Assembly (NCBI RefSeq): GCF_030580865.1 | Contig: NZ_JAUQSY010000001.1 | Location: forward strand, 248,001 to 312,000 | DNA from: Hymenobacter aranciens | Lineage (GTDB): Bacteria > Bacteroidota > Bacteroidia > Cytophagales > Hymenobacteraceae | DNA length: 64,000 nucleotides | Reading direction: 5' to 3' | In this document: in pieces, positions 42,934 to 54,600 of the stretch | Numbering within the stretch: position 1 is the stretch's first letter | Layout of the letters: every line of letters starts with the position of its first letter | Position numbers and translations under genes: made by a program | The notes under the pieces: generated by a model | Told to the model about the DNA's origin: nothing | What the model saw: the letters and a program-made list of their open reading frames with translations, nothing else | Database searches by the model: none

Positions 42934-45159
42934 ATGGAGCAACAGTTTAAGAAGTCTGCATCATCCCGTATTGGCCGTTTTTGGCCGGTGCTGGCGCTGC
43001 CGTTGGCACTGTTGAAGCCCATTGTCGGGCAGGCGCAGCAGTTGCCGCCGCCCGACTCGGCGGGCACCGCCAGCCCACAGCTGCCTGTGCTTGGCGACAG
43101 CCTGCGCGTGCAGCTGGAGTACAAGCTCGACTCGCTGGCCGCCGTGCCGCTGGCCCCGAGCGTAGTTGACTCGGTGCGGCTGGAGTGGCTACGCACGCCG
43201 CCCACGCTACGCGACCTTGTGGGCGACCGCATCGGCTGCTTTGAGACGGACGCGCCGCACGCCTTCAACGGCTCGGTGATGGCCTACGTGACGCTCTTCA
43301 CGGCGCGCAACCGCTCTTACATGCAGCGCGTGCTGGAGCGGGAGCAGTTCTACTTCCCGATTTTTGAGAAATACCTGGCGCAGTACAACCTGCCCATCGA
43401 TTTGAAGTACCTCGCCGTGGTGGAGTCGGCGCTGATTCCGACGGCCAAGTCGCCGGTGGGTGCGACCGGGCTGTGGCAGTTCATGGGGCCGACGGCCAAC
43501 GACCTGCGCCTGAAGCGCGACGAATGGCTGGATGAGCGCATGGCGCCCGAAAAAGCTACTGAGGCGGCCTGCAAGCACTTGCGCTACCTCTACGGCGTGT
43601 TTCACGACTGGGAGCTGGTGCTGGCGGCCTACAACTGGGGCGCCGGCAACGTGCAGCGCGTGATGAAGCGCACCGGCAAGAAGAACTTCTGGGAGCTGTA
43701 TCCCAATATGCCCGCCGAAACGCGCAACTACGTGCCTACCTTCACGGCCATCATGTACAGCATGAAGTACGCCCGGGAGCACAACCTGCACTCCGACAAG
43801 CTGAAATACCAGTACGCCGAAACCCTGGACACGCTGGGCCTGCGCGGTCAGGCCTTCGACCTGCGCCGTCTCAGCCGCGCCTGCGGCTACGCCGATTCGA
43901 GCTTCCTGACACGCTACAACCCGGAGCTGCGCCGGGCGGGCCTGCCCGCCGGCTACCGGCCCTACGTGGTGCGCTTCCCGGCCGCCGCCCGGCCGCACCT
44001 GGAGGGCGTAGACCGCGCTACGCTGCTTGGCTTCTGCCAGCCGGCCGCTGCCCTGCCGCAGCCATTGCAGCCGCTGCCCCCGCGCCTGGCCGGGGTCGAG
44101 CCGTTCCCGACGCAGCAATACCTGGCCGCTACCGCTGGCCCGCGTGCCGAAGCCGCTGCCGCCGCGCCGCGCTTCCGCCGTGTGAGCCACACCGTGAAGC
44201 GGGGCGAAACGCTGGCCGCAGTGGCCGAAAAATTTGAGGTAAGCCAAGCGAAGCTGCGCCGCTGGAATGAGCTGCCGAAAGGCCGCGCCCTGAAACCGGG
44301 CCGCAAGCTGGTGGTTTTCGTACCGCTGCCAACCGAGGCTGTCCCTACCAAAGCTTCTATCGAAACGGCCGCTGTTACGGCCGCGCCGGTTCCGGCGTCG
44401 GTGCGCCCGGTGGCCAATGACGAAGATGCCGCGGCCCGCCGCGAGCTGGCCGCCGCCAATGCCCGCGAAGCCGCCCGCCTTACGGCGCTGGCCGAGCAGG
44501 AAAAGCGCCAGGCGGCTCGCTTGGCAATGCTACAGCAGCGGCAGGAGAGTTTGCGCAAAGCTGCGGCGGCTAAGGAGGCGGTAGCCGCCCGCACCCGGCA
44601 GGCGGCCGAAGAAAAAGCGGCCGCGCAGGCGGAGGCTGTGGCGGATAAGGAGGCCAATGTGACCGCCAATGTGACTGCTGCAGCAGAGAGGACCCGCAAA
44701 GCTGCGGCCGAGGCTGCGAACGATGCCGATAACGCGCCCGCCGAAAATCCGGCCACTTACGTAGTGCGCAAGGGCGATAACCTGACTAAAATTGCCCGCG
44801 AATACGACCTGACCATTACACAAATCACCGCCTGGAATCAGCTCGATTCGGAAAACGTGATACCGGGCCAGAAGCTGCTACTGCACGCGCCGGCTGAAAA
44901 AGGAGTTGATGCGGAAGCACCGCATAAAGCGGCGAAGGTGGCGGCGGCGCCTCGGGATACCAAACCAGTAGCCAAAGCCGGCAGCAACCGCGCCCCGGCC
45001 GAGAAACCCAGCGCCAAAACTCACCTCGTGCAGCCCGGCGACACACTGTACAACATCTCCCGTCGCTTCAAGGTGAGCGTGGCCGAGCTCCGCCGCCTCA
45101 ACAACCTCGCCAGCGACGAAGTGAAGCTCGGCCAGAAGCTGCTGCTGCCGCAGGGCTAA
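42934..45159 (+). CDS. MltD-like lytic transglycosylase with three LysM domains
   Basis: This 741-residue protein has an N-terminal signal segment ending near VGQAQQ. A lytic transglycosylase domain (about 130-275) has the catalytic Glu in YLAVVESAL, then SPVGATGLWQFM, AAYNWGAGNVQRV and ETRNYVPTFTAI, the MltD-type signatures. LysM domains lie at about 415-462 (HTVKRGETLAAVAEKF), 608-653 (YVVRKGDNLTKIAREY) and 695-741 (HLVQPGDTLYNISRRF). Between the first two is a long Ala/Arg/Glu-rich coiled coil (about 490-600). LysM domains hold it on the glycan strands it cleaves. MltD in this phylum often follows gatA, as here. Confidence 0.92.
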   Translation: MEQQFKKSASSRIGRFWPVLALPLALLKPIVGQAQQLPPPDSAGTASPQLPVLGDSLRVQLEYKLDSLAAVPLAPSVVDSVRLEWLRTPPTLRDLVGDRIGCFETDAPHAFNGSVMAYVTLFTARNRSYMQRVLEREQFYFPIFEKYLAQYNLPIDLKYLAVVESALIPTAKSPVGATGLWQFMGPTANDLRLKRDEWLDERMAPEKATEAACKHLRYLYGVFHDWELVLAAYNWGAGNVQRVMKRTGKKNFWELYPNMPAETRNYVPTFTAIMYSMKYAREHNLHSDKLKYQYAETLDTLGLRGQAFDLRRLSRACGYADSSFLTRYNPELRRAGLPAGYRPYVVRFPAAARPHLEGVDRATLLGFCQPAAALPQPLQPLPPRLAGVEPFPTQQYLAATAGPRAEAAAAAPRFRRVSHTVKRGETLAAVAEKFEVSQAKLRRWNELPKGRALKPGRKLVVFVPLPTEAVPTKASIETAAVTAAPVPASVRPVANDEDAAARRELAAANAREAARLTALAEQEKRQAARLAMLQQRQESLRKAAAAKEAVAARTRQAAEEKAAAQAEAVADKEANVTANVTAAAERTRKAAAEAANDADNAPAENPATYVVRKGDNLTKIAREYDLTITQITAWNQLDSENVIPGQKLLLHAPAEKGVDAEAPHKAAKVAAAPRDTKPVAKAGSNRAPAEKPSAKTHLVQPGDTLYNISRRFKVSVAELRRLNNLASDEVKLGQKLLLPQG

Positions 45160-45208
45160 GAAACCCGTACATTTGCCAGCGCTGCGCCCCACCGGCCGCG
45201 CACGAAGG

Positions 45209-45245
45209 GCCGACTCGTTTCGTGAGAAACGGCGGCTTTTTGTTT
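45209..45245 (+). terminator. Intrinsic terminator after the transglycosylase gene
   Basis: GCCG plus CGTTTC pair with GAAACG plus CGGC across a small internal bulge and are followed by a T-run (45237-45247). Confidence 0.7.
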
Positions 45246-45291
45246 TTCTGGTCGTGCTTTGGGCATGCCGCCTTCCGCTTTCAAAATTCCC

Positions 45292-47562
45292 ATGCTGAAA
45301 ATCAACACCCAGGACGCGCTCAACTACCACTCGCAGAGCCCCGCCGGCAAAATCGAAGTGGTGCCTACCAAGCCCGTCAGTACCCAACTCGACCTGGCCC
45401 TGGCCTACTCGCCGGGCGTGGCCGAGCCCTGCAAAGCCATTGCCGCCAACCCCGACGACGTGTACAAATACACCGCCAAGGGCAACCTGGTGGCCGTTAT
45501 CAGCAACGGTACGGCCGTGCTGGGACTGGGCAACATCGGACCGGCTGCCAGCAAGCCGGTAATGGAGGGTAAAGGGGTGCTGTTCAAGAAATTCGCTGGT
45601 ATCGACTGCTTCGACATCGAAATCGACGCCAACGACCCCGACGAGTTTATTCGCATCGTGAAGTCGCTGGAACCCACCTTTGGCGGCATCAACCTCGAAG
45701 ACATTAAGGCGCCGGAGTGCTTCCGCATCGAAACCGAGCTGCGGCAGAAGATGAACATCCCGCTGATGCACGACGACCAGCACGGCACGGCCATCATCAC
45801 CTCGGCCGCGCTGCTGAATGCCCTGGAAATCGTTGATAAGAAGATTGACGAAATCAAACTGGTGGTGAGCGGCGCGGGCGCGGCGGCCATTTCCTGCCTG
45901 CGGCTGTATCTGGCGCTGGGTTTGAACAAGGATAATGTGGTGGTATTCGACAAGGATGGCATCATCAACGAAGCTCGTACCAACCTGGACCCCATTCAGA
46001 TGCAGTTTGCCACCAAGCGCAGCATCACCACGCTGGATGAGGCGATGGAAGGGGCCGATATGTTCCTGGGCCTCTCGGCCGCCAAAGTGCTGCCGGCGGG
46101 CTTGCTGCTGCGCATGGCCGACAATCCGATAGTATTCGCCCTCGCCAATCCCGAGCCGGAAGTGAGCTACGAACTGGCTACCAGCACCCGCGCCGACCTC
46201 ATCATGGCTACGGGACGCTCCGACCATCCCAACCAAGTTAACAACGTGCTGGGCTTCCCCTATATTTTCCGGGGCGCGCTCGATGTGCGTGCTACTGAGA
46301 TAAATGAGGCCATGAAACTGGCGGCCGTGCATGCCTTAGCCGCGCTGAGCAAGGAGGCCGTGCCCGAAATGGTGAACAAAGCCTACGGCGACAACACCCT
46401 GGCTTTTGGCCCGAATTACCTGATTCCGAAGCCGCTCGACCCGCGACTCATCACTACCATCAGCCCGGCCGTGGCGAAGGCGGCGATGGAAAGCGGCGTG
46501 GCCCGCCAGGCCATCACCGACTGGGCGGCCTACGAAGACCAGCTCCGCGCCCGCCTCGGCGTAAACCAGAAGCTGATGAACCGCATCACCTCGGCTGCCC
46601 GCTCGAACCCGAAGCGCGTGGTATTTGCCGAGGCTGATAACTACAAGATTCTCAAGGCTGCCCAGATTCTGCTGGATGAAAACATTGCCCAGCCTATTCT
46701 GCTGGGGCCGCACGATAAAATCCACGCCATCGCCCGCGCCAACAGCCTCGACCTGGAGGGCTGCGAAATCATCAACATCCTGCAGGAAGACGCCAAGCGC
46801 GATGCCTACGCCCAACTGCTGTACCAGAAGCGCCAGCGCCGCGGCATGACGCTCTACGAAGGCCGACGACTGATGCGCGAGCGTAACTACTACGCCGCTA
46901 TGATGGTAGAAACCGGTGAAGCCGACGCCTGCATTACCGGTCTCACAAAGGATTACGGCAAGAGCATCATTCCCTCGCTGCAGGTAATCGGCACCGAGGA
47001 AGGCACGAAGCGCGTGTCGTCGATGTACATCATTCAGCACAAAAAGGGCCCGTATTTCTTTGCTGATACCACGGTGAACATCAATCCCACGGCCGAAGAA
47101 ATGGTCGAGATTATCGGCCTCACGGCCAGGGCCGTGCGCTTCTTCGACGCCGAGCCGCGCATTGCGGTGGTCAGCTATTCCAACTTCGGCTCGAACCCGG
47201 GCGAGCTGCCGGAAAAAACCCGGCGCGCCACCGAGCTGGCCAAGGCCAAGTACCCCGACCTGCTGATTGACGGCGAGATGCAGGCCAACGTGGCCTTGAG
47301 CCCGCACCTGCTACAGGAAAACTACGATTTCTCACCGCTGGCCGAAAAAGGCGCTAACACATTGATTTTTCCCAACGTAGAGTCGGGTAACATTGCTTAC
47401 AAGGTGTTGCAGGAAATCGGCGGCGCTGAGGTAATCGGACCCATTCTGATGGGCATGCGCAAGCCGGTGCACATTCTGCAGCTGGGGGCCAGTGTGCGCG
47501 AAATTGTGAACATGGCTGCCATTGCGGTGGTCGATGCACAGTCGCCTCGCAAGGCGCTGTAA
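45292..47562 (+). CDS. maeB: NADP-dependent malic enzyme with phosphotransacetylase-like domain
   Basis: MaeB decarboxylates malate to pyruvate and makes NADPH. The product has 756 residues from the ATG at 45292 (MLKINTQDALNYH); a slightly earlier start (45265) is possible. The malic domain (about 15-145) has LALAYSPGVAEPC and FKKFAGIDCFDIE; the metal-binding IKAPECFRIE and HDDQHGTAIIT follow. The NAD(P)-binding domain (about 160-395) has VVSGAGAAAISCL. The C-terminal 330 residues form a phosphate acetyl/butyryl-transferase-like regulatory domain (VFAEADNYKILKAA ... GPILMGMRKPVHIL). Length and order match E. coli MaeB. Confidence 0.94.
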   Translation: MLKINTQDALNYHSQSPAGKIEVVPTKPVSTQLDLALAYSPGVAEPCKAIAANPDDVYKYTAKGNLVAVISNGTAVLGLGNIGPAASKPVMEGKGVLFKKFAGIDCFDIEIDANDPDEFIRIVKSLEPTFGGINLEDIKAPECFRIETELRQKMNIPLMHDDQHGTAIITSAALLNALEIVDKKIDEIKLVVSGAGAAAISCLRLYLALGLNKDNVVVFDKDGIINEARTNLDPIQMQFATKRSITTLDEAMEGADMFLGLSAAKVLPAGLLLRMADNPIVFALANPEPEVSYELATSTRADLIMATGRSDHPNQVNNVLGFPYIFRGALDVRATEINEAMKLAAVHALAALSKEAVPEMVNKAYGDNTLAFGPNYLIPKPLDPRLITTISPAVAKAAMESGVARQAITDWAAYEDQLRARLGVNQKLMNRITSAARSNPKRVVFAEADNYKILKAAQILLDENIAQPILLGPHDKIHAIARANSLDLEGCEIINILQEDAKRDAYAQLLYQKRQRRGMTLYEGRRLMRERNYYAAMMVETGEADACITGLTKDYGKSIIPSLQVIGTEEGTKRVSSMYIIQHKKGPYFFADTTVNINPTAEEMVEIIGLTARAVRFFDAEPRIAVVSYSNFGSNPGELPEKTRRATELAKAKYPDLLIDGEMQANVALSPHLLQENYDFSPLAEKGANTLIFPNVESGNIAYKVLQEIGGAEVIGPILMGMRKPVHILQLGASVREIVNMAAIAVVDAQSPRKAL

Positions 47563-47564
47563 CT

Positions 47565-47662
47565 CGAAACTCGGTTTCCGCGACGAGTGCAGCGAGTTCA
47601 ATCGTTAGCACTCGTCAGCACGAGGCAGAACCCGCGTTGCTCATCGCAGAAACGGAGTTTCG
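47565..47662. repeat. Imperfect palindromic element between maeB and ruvA
   Basis: CGAAACTCGGTTTC (47565-47578) pairs with GAAACGGAGTTTCG (47649-47662) with one mismatch; the similarity continues inwards imperfectly. An inner perfect hairpin joins GACGAGTGC (47582-47590) and GCACTCGTC (47608-47616). It starts three bases after the maeB stop and may act as its 3' hairpin. Confidence 0.55.
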
Positions 47663-47831
47663 CACTACAAAACCCTCTCCGGCGCGATTATTGCCCCGAA
47701 TACTCACAACTTCTTCATAAAACCAAAGAAATTAGCGCCAGAAGCTAGTAGATTTGGGAGTGAAAATGAGGGCCGCCGGTGTTACTTCCGGTCGGCACCT
47801 TGCTGGCTGCTACGTTTCCAATATTGAGTTC

Positions 47832-48437
47832 ATGATTGCCTACCTCGACGGTAAACTTGCCTATAAAGACCCCACGCTCGCCATTATGGACGTGCAGGGC
47901 GTGGGCTACGAAGTGAAGATTTCGCTGGCCACTTATTCAAAGCTACCCGGCGAAGGGGAAAAGGCAAAAATCTATACGTACCAGCACATTAAGGAGGACG
48001 GACAGGCGCTCTACGGCTTCCTCGACCCGAACGAAAAAGTGCTGTTTATGCACCTGATTTCGGTGTCGGGCATCGGGCCGGGCACGGGCATCGTGATGGT
48101 GAGCAGCATGAGCGTGGGCGAAATCCGGGAGGCCATTGTGAACGAGAACGTGCGTGCCATCCAGAGCATCAAGGGTGTGGGGCCGAAAACGGCGCAGCGC
48201 GTGATTCTGGAGCTGAAGGACAAGCTGCGCAAGGATGAACTGCTGGCCAAAGCCGGCGTGGATACCGTGCCGCTGGCCCGCCAGCACAATACGCAGCGCG
48301 CCGAAGCGTTACAGGCACTCGTAACGCTGGGCTTTGCCCGCAATGCGGCCGAGAAAACGCTGGACCAGATTCAGCAAAAGCACGGGAAGGAGCTAAGCGT
48401 GGAGGAATTGATTAAATTTGCTTTGAAGTCGCATTGA
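47832..48437 (+). CDS. ruvA: Holliday junction branch migration protein RuvA
   Basis: RuvA binds four-way DNA junctions and loads the RuvB motor. I chose the ATG at 47832 (MIAYLDGKL), the usual RuvA start, rather than an opening at 47754; this gives 201 residues, the normal length. Landmarks are IMDVQGVGYEVKIS in domain I and the helix-hairpin-helix pair LFMHLISVSGIGPGTGIVMVSS and IQSIKGVGPKTAQRVILELKDKL. The C-terminal domain III, which contacts RuvB, starts near QALVTLGFARNAAEK. ruvB and ruvC are not nearby. It is followed by sprA. Confidence 0.95.
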   Translation: MIAYLDGKLAYKDPTLAIMDVQGVGYEVKISLATYSKLPGEGEKAKIYTYQHIKEDGQALYGFLDPNEKVLFMHLISVSGIGPGTGIVMVSSMSVGEIREAIVNENVRAIQSIKGVGPKTAQRVILELKDKLRKDELLAKAGVDTVPLARQHNTQRAEALQALVTLGFARNAAEKTLDQIQQKHGKELSVEELIKFALKSH

Positions 48438-48645
48438 GTCCAACGCGCAGATTATTACAAGCTGCGCAATGCAAATTCAGGCAAACAGGAGTACGGATGA
48501 GCTTGGGGAAAAACCGTGGCGGCCGCCCGTTGGGCGGCGGGCCGGGGTTGGTTTCCAGTCCGATAAAGCAGTTGCACCTTGTTTTAAAACCGAAACTTAT
48601 TGACCAACAGCTACTAATCTGCTTTAAGTTTTAACTGAATTCTGC

Positions 48646-51600
48646 TTGAAATCCGGTCAGAAGTTTATTCCTGCGTCCGTAGTGGTAGTGGCCTCCCTGC
48701 TCGCGTGGTGGGCCCAGGCGAGTCCGGCTTTGCGCTCGGGCAGCCTGCTGGCCGGATTGCGCCCCAGCCGCCTGCTGCTGGCCGATACCCCGCAGCCTGT
48801 CGCGGCCGATACCGGGCGCTACAAGCCCAGCCGCCGGCCCAGTGTGCGGCCGAAGGACCGGCCGGGCAGCCGGTTTTCGACGCAACGGCGGCGCTCACCG
48901 CTGGTATTGCCTCTGCCTACTAACGTAAAGGAGAACATAACGTTTGACGACAGCCTGAAATCTTTCAACGTAGAGGAGAAAGTAGGTAAGGAAATCGACT
49001 ACCGCGACCCCAGTATTCTCACCTACAAGGAGTATGAGGAGTTCCAACGCCGCGAGGCTATTCGCAGCTACTACCGCGAAAAAGCCAACGGCGGCATTGC
49101 CGGCCCGGCCGCCGCTGCCGGCACAGGCCAGGCCCAGCGCCTGATTCCCAAGATTTACCTCGGGCCGATGGCTAACCGCATTTTTGGCGGCAGCTACGTG
49201 GATATCCGGCCGGCGGGCTCGGTAACTATCAAGCTGGGCTGGCGGCAGAATACCAACGAAAACCCGGCGCTGACGCTACGCCAGCAGAGCGTGGGCGACT
49301 TCCTGTTCGAGCAGAACATGAACGTGAACCTGACCGGGCAGATTGGCACCAAGCTCAAGCTGGTGTTCAACTACGACACCAAGGCCTCGTTCGACTTCGA
49401 AAACCAGATGAAGTTCGATTACGCGGGCGAGGAAACCGACATCATCCGCAAGCTGGACCTGGGCAACGTGAGCCTGCCGCTGACCAACTCGCTGGTGCAG
49501 GGCGCTCAAAACCTGTTCGGTATCAAAACCGACCTGCAGTTTGGCCGTCTGGCCGTGACGGCCGTGGCCGCCACCGTGCGCGGTACCACCGATGAGGTGC
49601 GGGTGCAAAACGGGGCGCAAAGCCGTCAGTATGAGCTAAAAGCCAGCCAGTACGAGCGCGACCGGCACTATTTCCTGAGCCAGTTTTTCCGCGACCGCTA
49701 CGACCAGGCGCTGCGCAACCTGCCCACCATCCAGAGCGGCATCGAGATTCGCAACCTGGAGGTGTACGTGACCAACGACAACCGCACCACCGATAATCTG
49801 CGCAACGTGGTGGCTCTGACGGATATCGGCGAGCCTTTCCGGACGTATCAGGGCCGGCTGCTGCGTGCTGGTGCGACCACCCGCACGGCGGCTTCGAACG
49901 ATGCCAACCTGCTGTATCCCACGCTGTCCACCGCCGGCGACCAGGCCCGCGACAACCTGACCGTGGATACTTATCTGCAGACGGGCAACGCGGCCATTCC
50001 GCCGCTGGTGAAAAACGTGGACTTTGAGCGCATCCGGGCGCGCAAGCTGGAGGCCCGTGAGTATACTTACAATGCGCAACTGGGATACATCTCGCTGAAT
50101 ACGGCCCTATTGCCCGACCAGGTGCTGGGCGTCAGCTTCGAGTATCTCTTCAACGGCCGCACCTATAAGGTGGGGGAAATCCAGAACGACTACGCATCGC
50201 GGGGGCAGGACCAGGTGATTTTCATGAAGATGCTGAAGGCTACCAACCCCGGCATCGGACTGGCCGACTCGACTAAAAACCGCGCGAATAAAAACCTGCA
50301 GACCGGCAACACGCCGACCTGGGATTTGATGATGAAAAACATCTATCCCCTGAATGCCTCGCAGCTGAACCGCGACAATTTTCAGCTGCAAATCATTTAT
50401 AAAGACGACGTAACCGGCGTCGACTTGATTTCGCTGAAGGAAGGCGGGCCGCTGATTGAGAACCTGCCGCTGGTGCAGGTGCTGAACCTCGACAACGTAA
50501 ACCCCAACAACGACCGCAACCCGGACGGCAACTTTGACTACTTCCCGGGCATCACTATCGACCCGGAGTTGGGAAAAATCATTTTCCCCAACGTGCAGCC
50601 CTTCGGCTCGTTCCTGCGAACGCGCTTTAATAATGCCAATGACGTAGCGAAATACGTTTATTCGGAGCTCTACAACCAAACGCAGAGCGACGCGCAGCAG
50701 CTACAGGAAAAAGATAAGTTCTTCCTGCGAGGGCGCTTTCAGGCTACGGCTACGGATGAGATTAACCTGCCGGGTATCGGTATTGCGCAGGGCTCGGTGC
50801 GGGTGCGTTCCGGCTCAACGCTGCTGACGGAAGGCGTCGATTATCAGGTGTTTTATGACCAGGCAAAGGTGAAAATCCTGAACCCGGCCTACCTGAACTC
50901 GGCCAATGAGCTGCGGGTGGAATTTGAGAAAAACGCGCTGGTGCAGGTGCAGCCCCGCCGCCTGCTGGGCCTGCGCATGGACTACAAGCTGAACAAGGAC
51001 GTGAACATCGGGGGCACGTTTTTGCAGCTGTTGGAGAGCCCCGCGCCGGGCATCAACCGCGTGAATATCGGCGACGAGCCAGCCAACAACGGCATTGTAG
51101 GCCTCGACGGCTCGATTCGGAAAGACAGCCGGGTGCTAACCAAGTACCTCGACAAGCTGCCGCTGATTTCGACCAAGGAAATTTCGACTATTGCCTTCAG
51201 CGGCGAGTTTGCGAAGCTGCTGCCGGGCCGTTCGCAGCTGGGCAATGGCGAGAACGGCGTGTCGTACATCGACGACTTCGAGAACTCGCGCACGCCCTAC
51301 ACGCTGGGCGGCCTGACTTCGGTGCAGGCCTGGCGGCTGGCGGCCACGCCGTCGGTTATCTCGAATGCGCCAGGCCTGGGCGTGAACGACCGGCGCGCCA
51401 AGCTGGCTTGGTACACCGTGGACCAGACCTACTACACTGGCGGCCCGAGCGTGCCCGGCAACATCGGGGCCAGCGACCTGCTGAACCACTACACCCGCGG
51501 CGTGCCACGCAACGAGGTGTTTCCGACCAAAGACCTGGGGGCCACCGGCAACGGCTACGAATACAGCTTCGACCTGGCGTATTTCCCCGGCGAGCGGGGG

Positions 51601-54600
51601 CCGTACAATTACAGCCCGAATGTATCGGCTGATGGCAAATACCTGACCAATACAGACCTGTTTGCCAATTACGGCGGCATCAGCCGGGCCATCACCTTCG
51701 ATACCGACTTCGACAACGCCAACGTGGAGTACTTGGAGTTCTGGCTGATGGACCCGTTCATCAAAACCAATAACCCCACTAACAATAATACCAACGCCGA
51801 CATCAACGACTCGGAGAACCCGGCCCAGCCGACCGACGCCACGGCAACGGGCGGCGACCTCTACATCAACCTCGGCAACGTGAGTGAGGATGTGCTGAAA
51901 GACAGCAATCAGCATGAGTTTGAAAATGGGCTGCCCGTGCCGGGCGAAGACCCGGCCGACGTGACATTGCCGACTATCTGGGGCCGGGTGACCAAGCAGC
52001 AGTTCCTGACTGACGCCTTCAATGCCTCGAATGGCGCCCGCGAGGCGCAGGACGTGGGCCTGGATGGTTTCAACGACACCGACGAGCAGGCTTTCTTTGC
52101 GGGGGTATACGGCGGTTTCAACGACCCTTCGGCCGACGACTTCCGCCACCATCTCGACAGCTTTTACGACACCAACGTGCCGGGCGGCGCCAAAATCCTG
52201 GGGCGTTACAAGAACTTTAACGGCTACGAGGGCAACTCCCGCGATGGCGGCACGCTGAGCACAACGCCCTACCCCGACAAGGAAGACCTGAACCGCGACA
52301 ACGTGGTGCAGGACGTGGAGCGCTACTACGAATACCGCGTGCGGCTCGAAAATCGCCCCGAGAACTTCCAGGTAGGCCAGAATTACATCATCGACCAAGT
52401 AACCAATGAGGTGAACGGTGATAAGGTGACCTGGTACCAGTTCCGCATCCCGATTCGGGAAAACTACACGGTACGCGGTAATAACAACCAATCATTTGGC
52501 TTCAAGTCGATTCGCTTTATGCGCATGTACCTTACCGGCTGGGAGCAGCCGGCGGTGCTGCGCTTCGTGCAGCCGCAGTTTGTGGCCAACCAGTGGCGCC
52601 GCTACCTCTCCAAGATTGTGGACCCCACCAGTGATGCCGGTCTCAACACCCCGACCGATGCTGATGCTTTCAGCATCTCGACGGTGAGCATTGAGGAGAA
52701 TGGTACGGGCGGGGCGACGAACGAAATCCCGTACGTGTCGCCGCCCGGTATCTCCCGCGACACCGAGTACGGCTCCAGCAGCACCTCGCGCCGCCTGAAC
52801 GAGCAAAGCCTGCGCCTGTGCGTGACCAACCTGCACGATGGCTACGCCAAAGCAGCATACAAAAACCTTACTCTGAACCTGCTGCGCTACAAGCGGCTGC
52901 GCATGTACGTGCACGGCGAATCGGAAGACGGCAGCACCAAGAGCGGCGACGTACGCTACTTCGTGCGCATCGGCACCGACTACACGCAGAACTACTACGA
53001 GTACTCGCGGCCGCTGGTGATAACGCCGGTGGGCGTGGCGGGCACCGAGGGCTCGCGCGAAATCTGGCCCCAGGAAAACGACATTGACGTTGAGTTCAGC
53101 GAGTTTATCAATGCGAAGTCGGAGCGGAATAAGGCGCAGTGGCCTTTCCTGCAGCCCTACGTTAAGACGCTGGCCAACGGGGCCACCATTACGATTGTGG
53201 GCAACCCCGACTTTTCGGCCGTGCAAGGTTGCATGATTGGGGTGCTGAACCCAGTATCGTCGCCGAAGGAAGATAAGAGCTTGTGCATCTGGGCGAATGA
53301 GTTTCGGGTATTTGATTTTGAGCAGGACGCCGGCTATGCTGCCACGGCCCGCCTCAATGTGAAGCTGGCCGACCTGGCCAACATCACGGCCACGGGCAGC
53401 TTCACCAGCATCGGTTTCGGCGGCTTGCAGGACAAAGCGCAGGCGCGCTCGACCGACGACGTGTTCCGGGGGGATTTGCAGGCGACGGTGGCGGCCGAGA
53501 AATTCCTGCCGCCTGCCCTGAACTTGCGCGTACCCGTGCTGCTGCAGTATGGCCGCGAATCCCGCAAGCCGAAGTACGACCCGCTCGACCCCGATACTGA
53601 ACTGAGCAAAAGTCTGGAAAAATTTGAGGGTAGGGACGATGACCGGGCTGCGTACGAGCAATTAGTAGTGGACCGCACCACCAGCCGCAGCATCTCGGTG
53701 CTGAACGTGCGTAAGGAGCGCAGTGCCACCGCTACCGCCAAGCCCAAGCCCTGGGACATCGAAAACGTGGCCCTGAGCTACGCCATCACCGACCGTCTGC
53801 ACACCGACATTCGCACCCAGCGCGACTACTCCCGGTCCTACACGGCGGCGCTGGCCTACGTCTACCAGACTTCGCCGAAGAACTACACGCCGCTGAGCAA
53901 AATCAAGGCTCTGGATAACCCGTACCTCAAGATTTTTCAACAGGTTAATTTCACGCCGCTGCCCTCGCGCTTCTCCTTCCGCACCGACCTCGAGCGGACT
54001 TACAACGAGCGATTCCTGCAGCGGGTGCTGGAGCCAGGCCAGCTGCCCAGCACGGCAGGTATTGCCGGCGTGTTCCAGAAGAATTTCATCATCAGTCGGA
54101 TTTATGATTTGAAATGGGATTTGACCAAGAGCCTGATTTTCGACTACACTGCCAATAACCGCGGCGTGGTTGACGAAGGCGCCGGCTCTTCACTCGACAA
54201 CAGCCCCGAGGGGGTTCGCAACCGCAAGCTGCTGCGCGATAACCTGCTGCGCGGTGGCCGCACTACCAACTTTACTCAAACGGCGGCCCTGACTTACCGC
54301 CTGCCACTCGACAAGTTCCCGCTCACCGACTGGCTGAGCGCCGACACCCGCTACGCGGCCACTTACACCTGGCAGGCCGCCTCCACGGCGCTACGGGCCC
54401 CCGCCTATCCGGTGCCGACGGGTATTGAAGAAAAGGACACGGCCACCACCAAGCTGGAGCTGGGCAACACCATTCAGAACAACGCCGAGTTCAGCGCCAA
54501 CGGCCGCATCGACCTGGTGAAGCTTTATAACAAGGTGAAGTTCCTGAACATCATCAATAATGCGCCTGCGGGTGGTGGGCGTGGCAATGCCGGCCGGGCG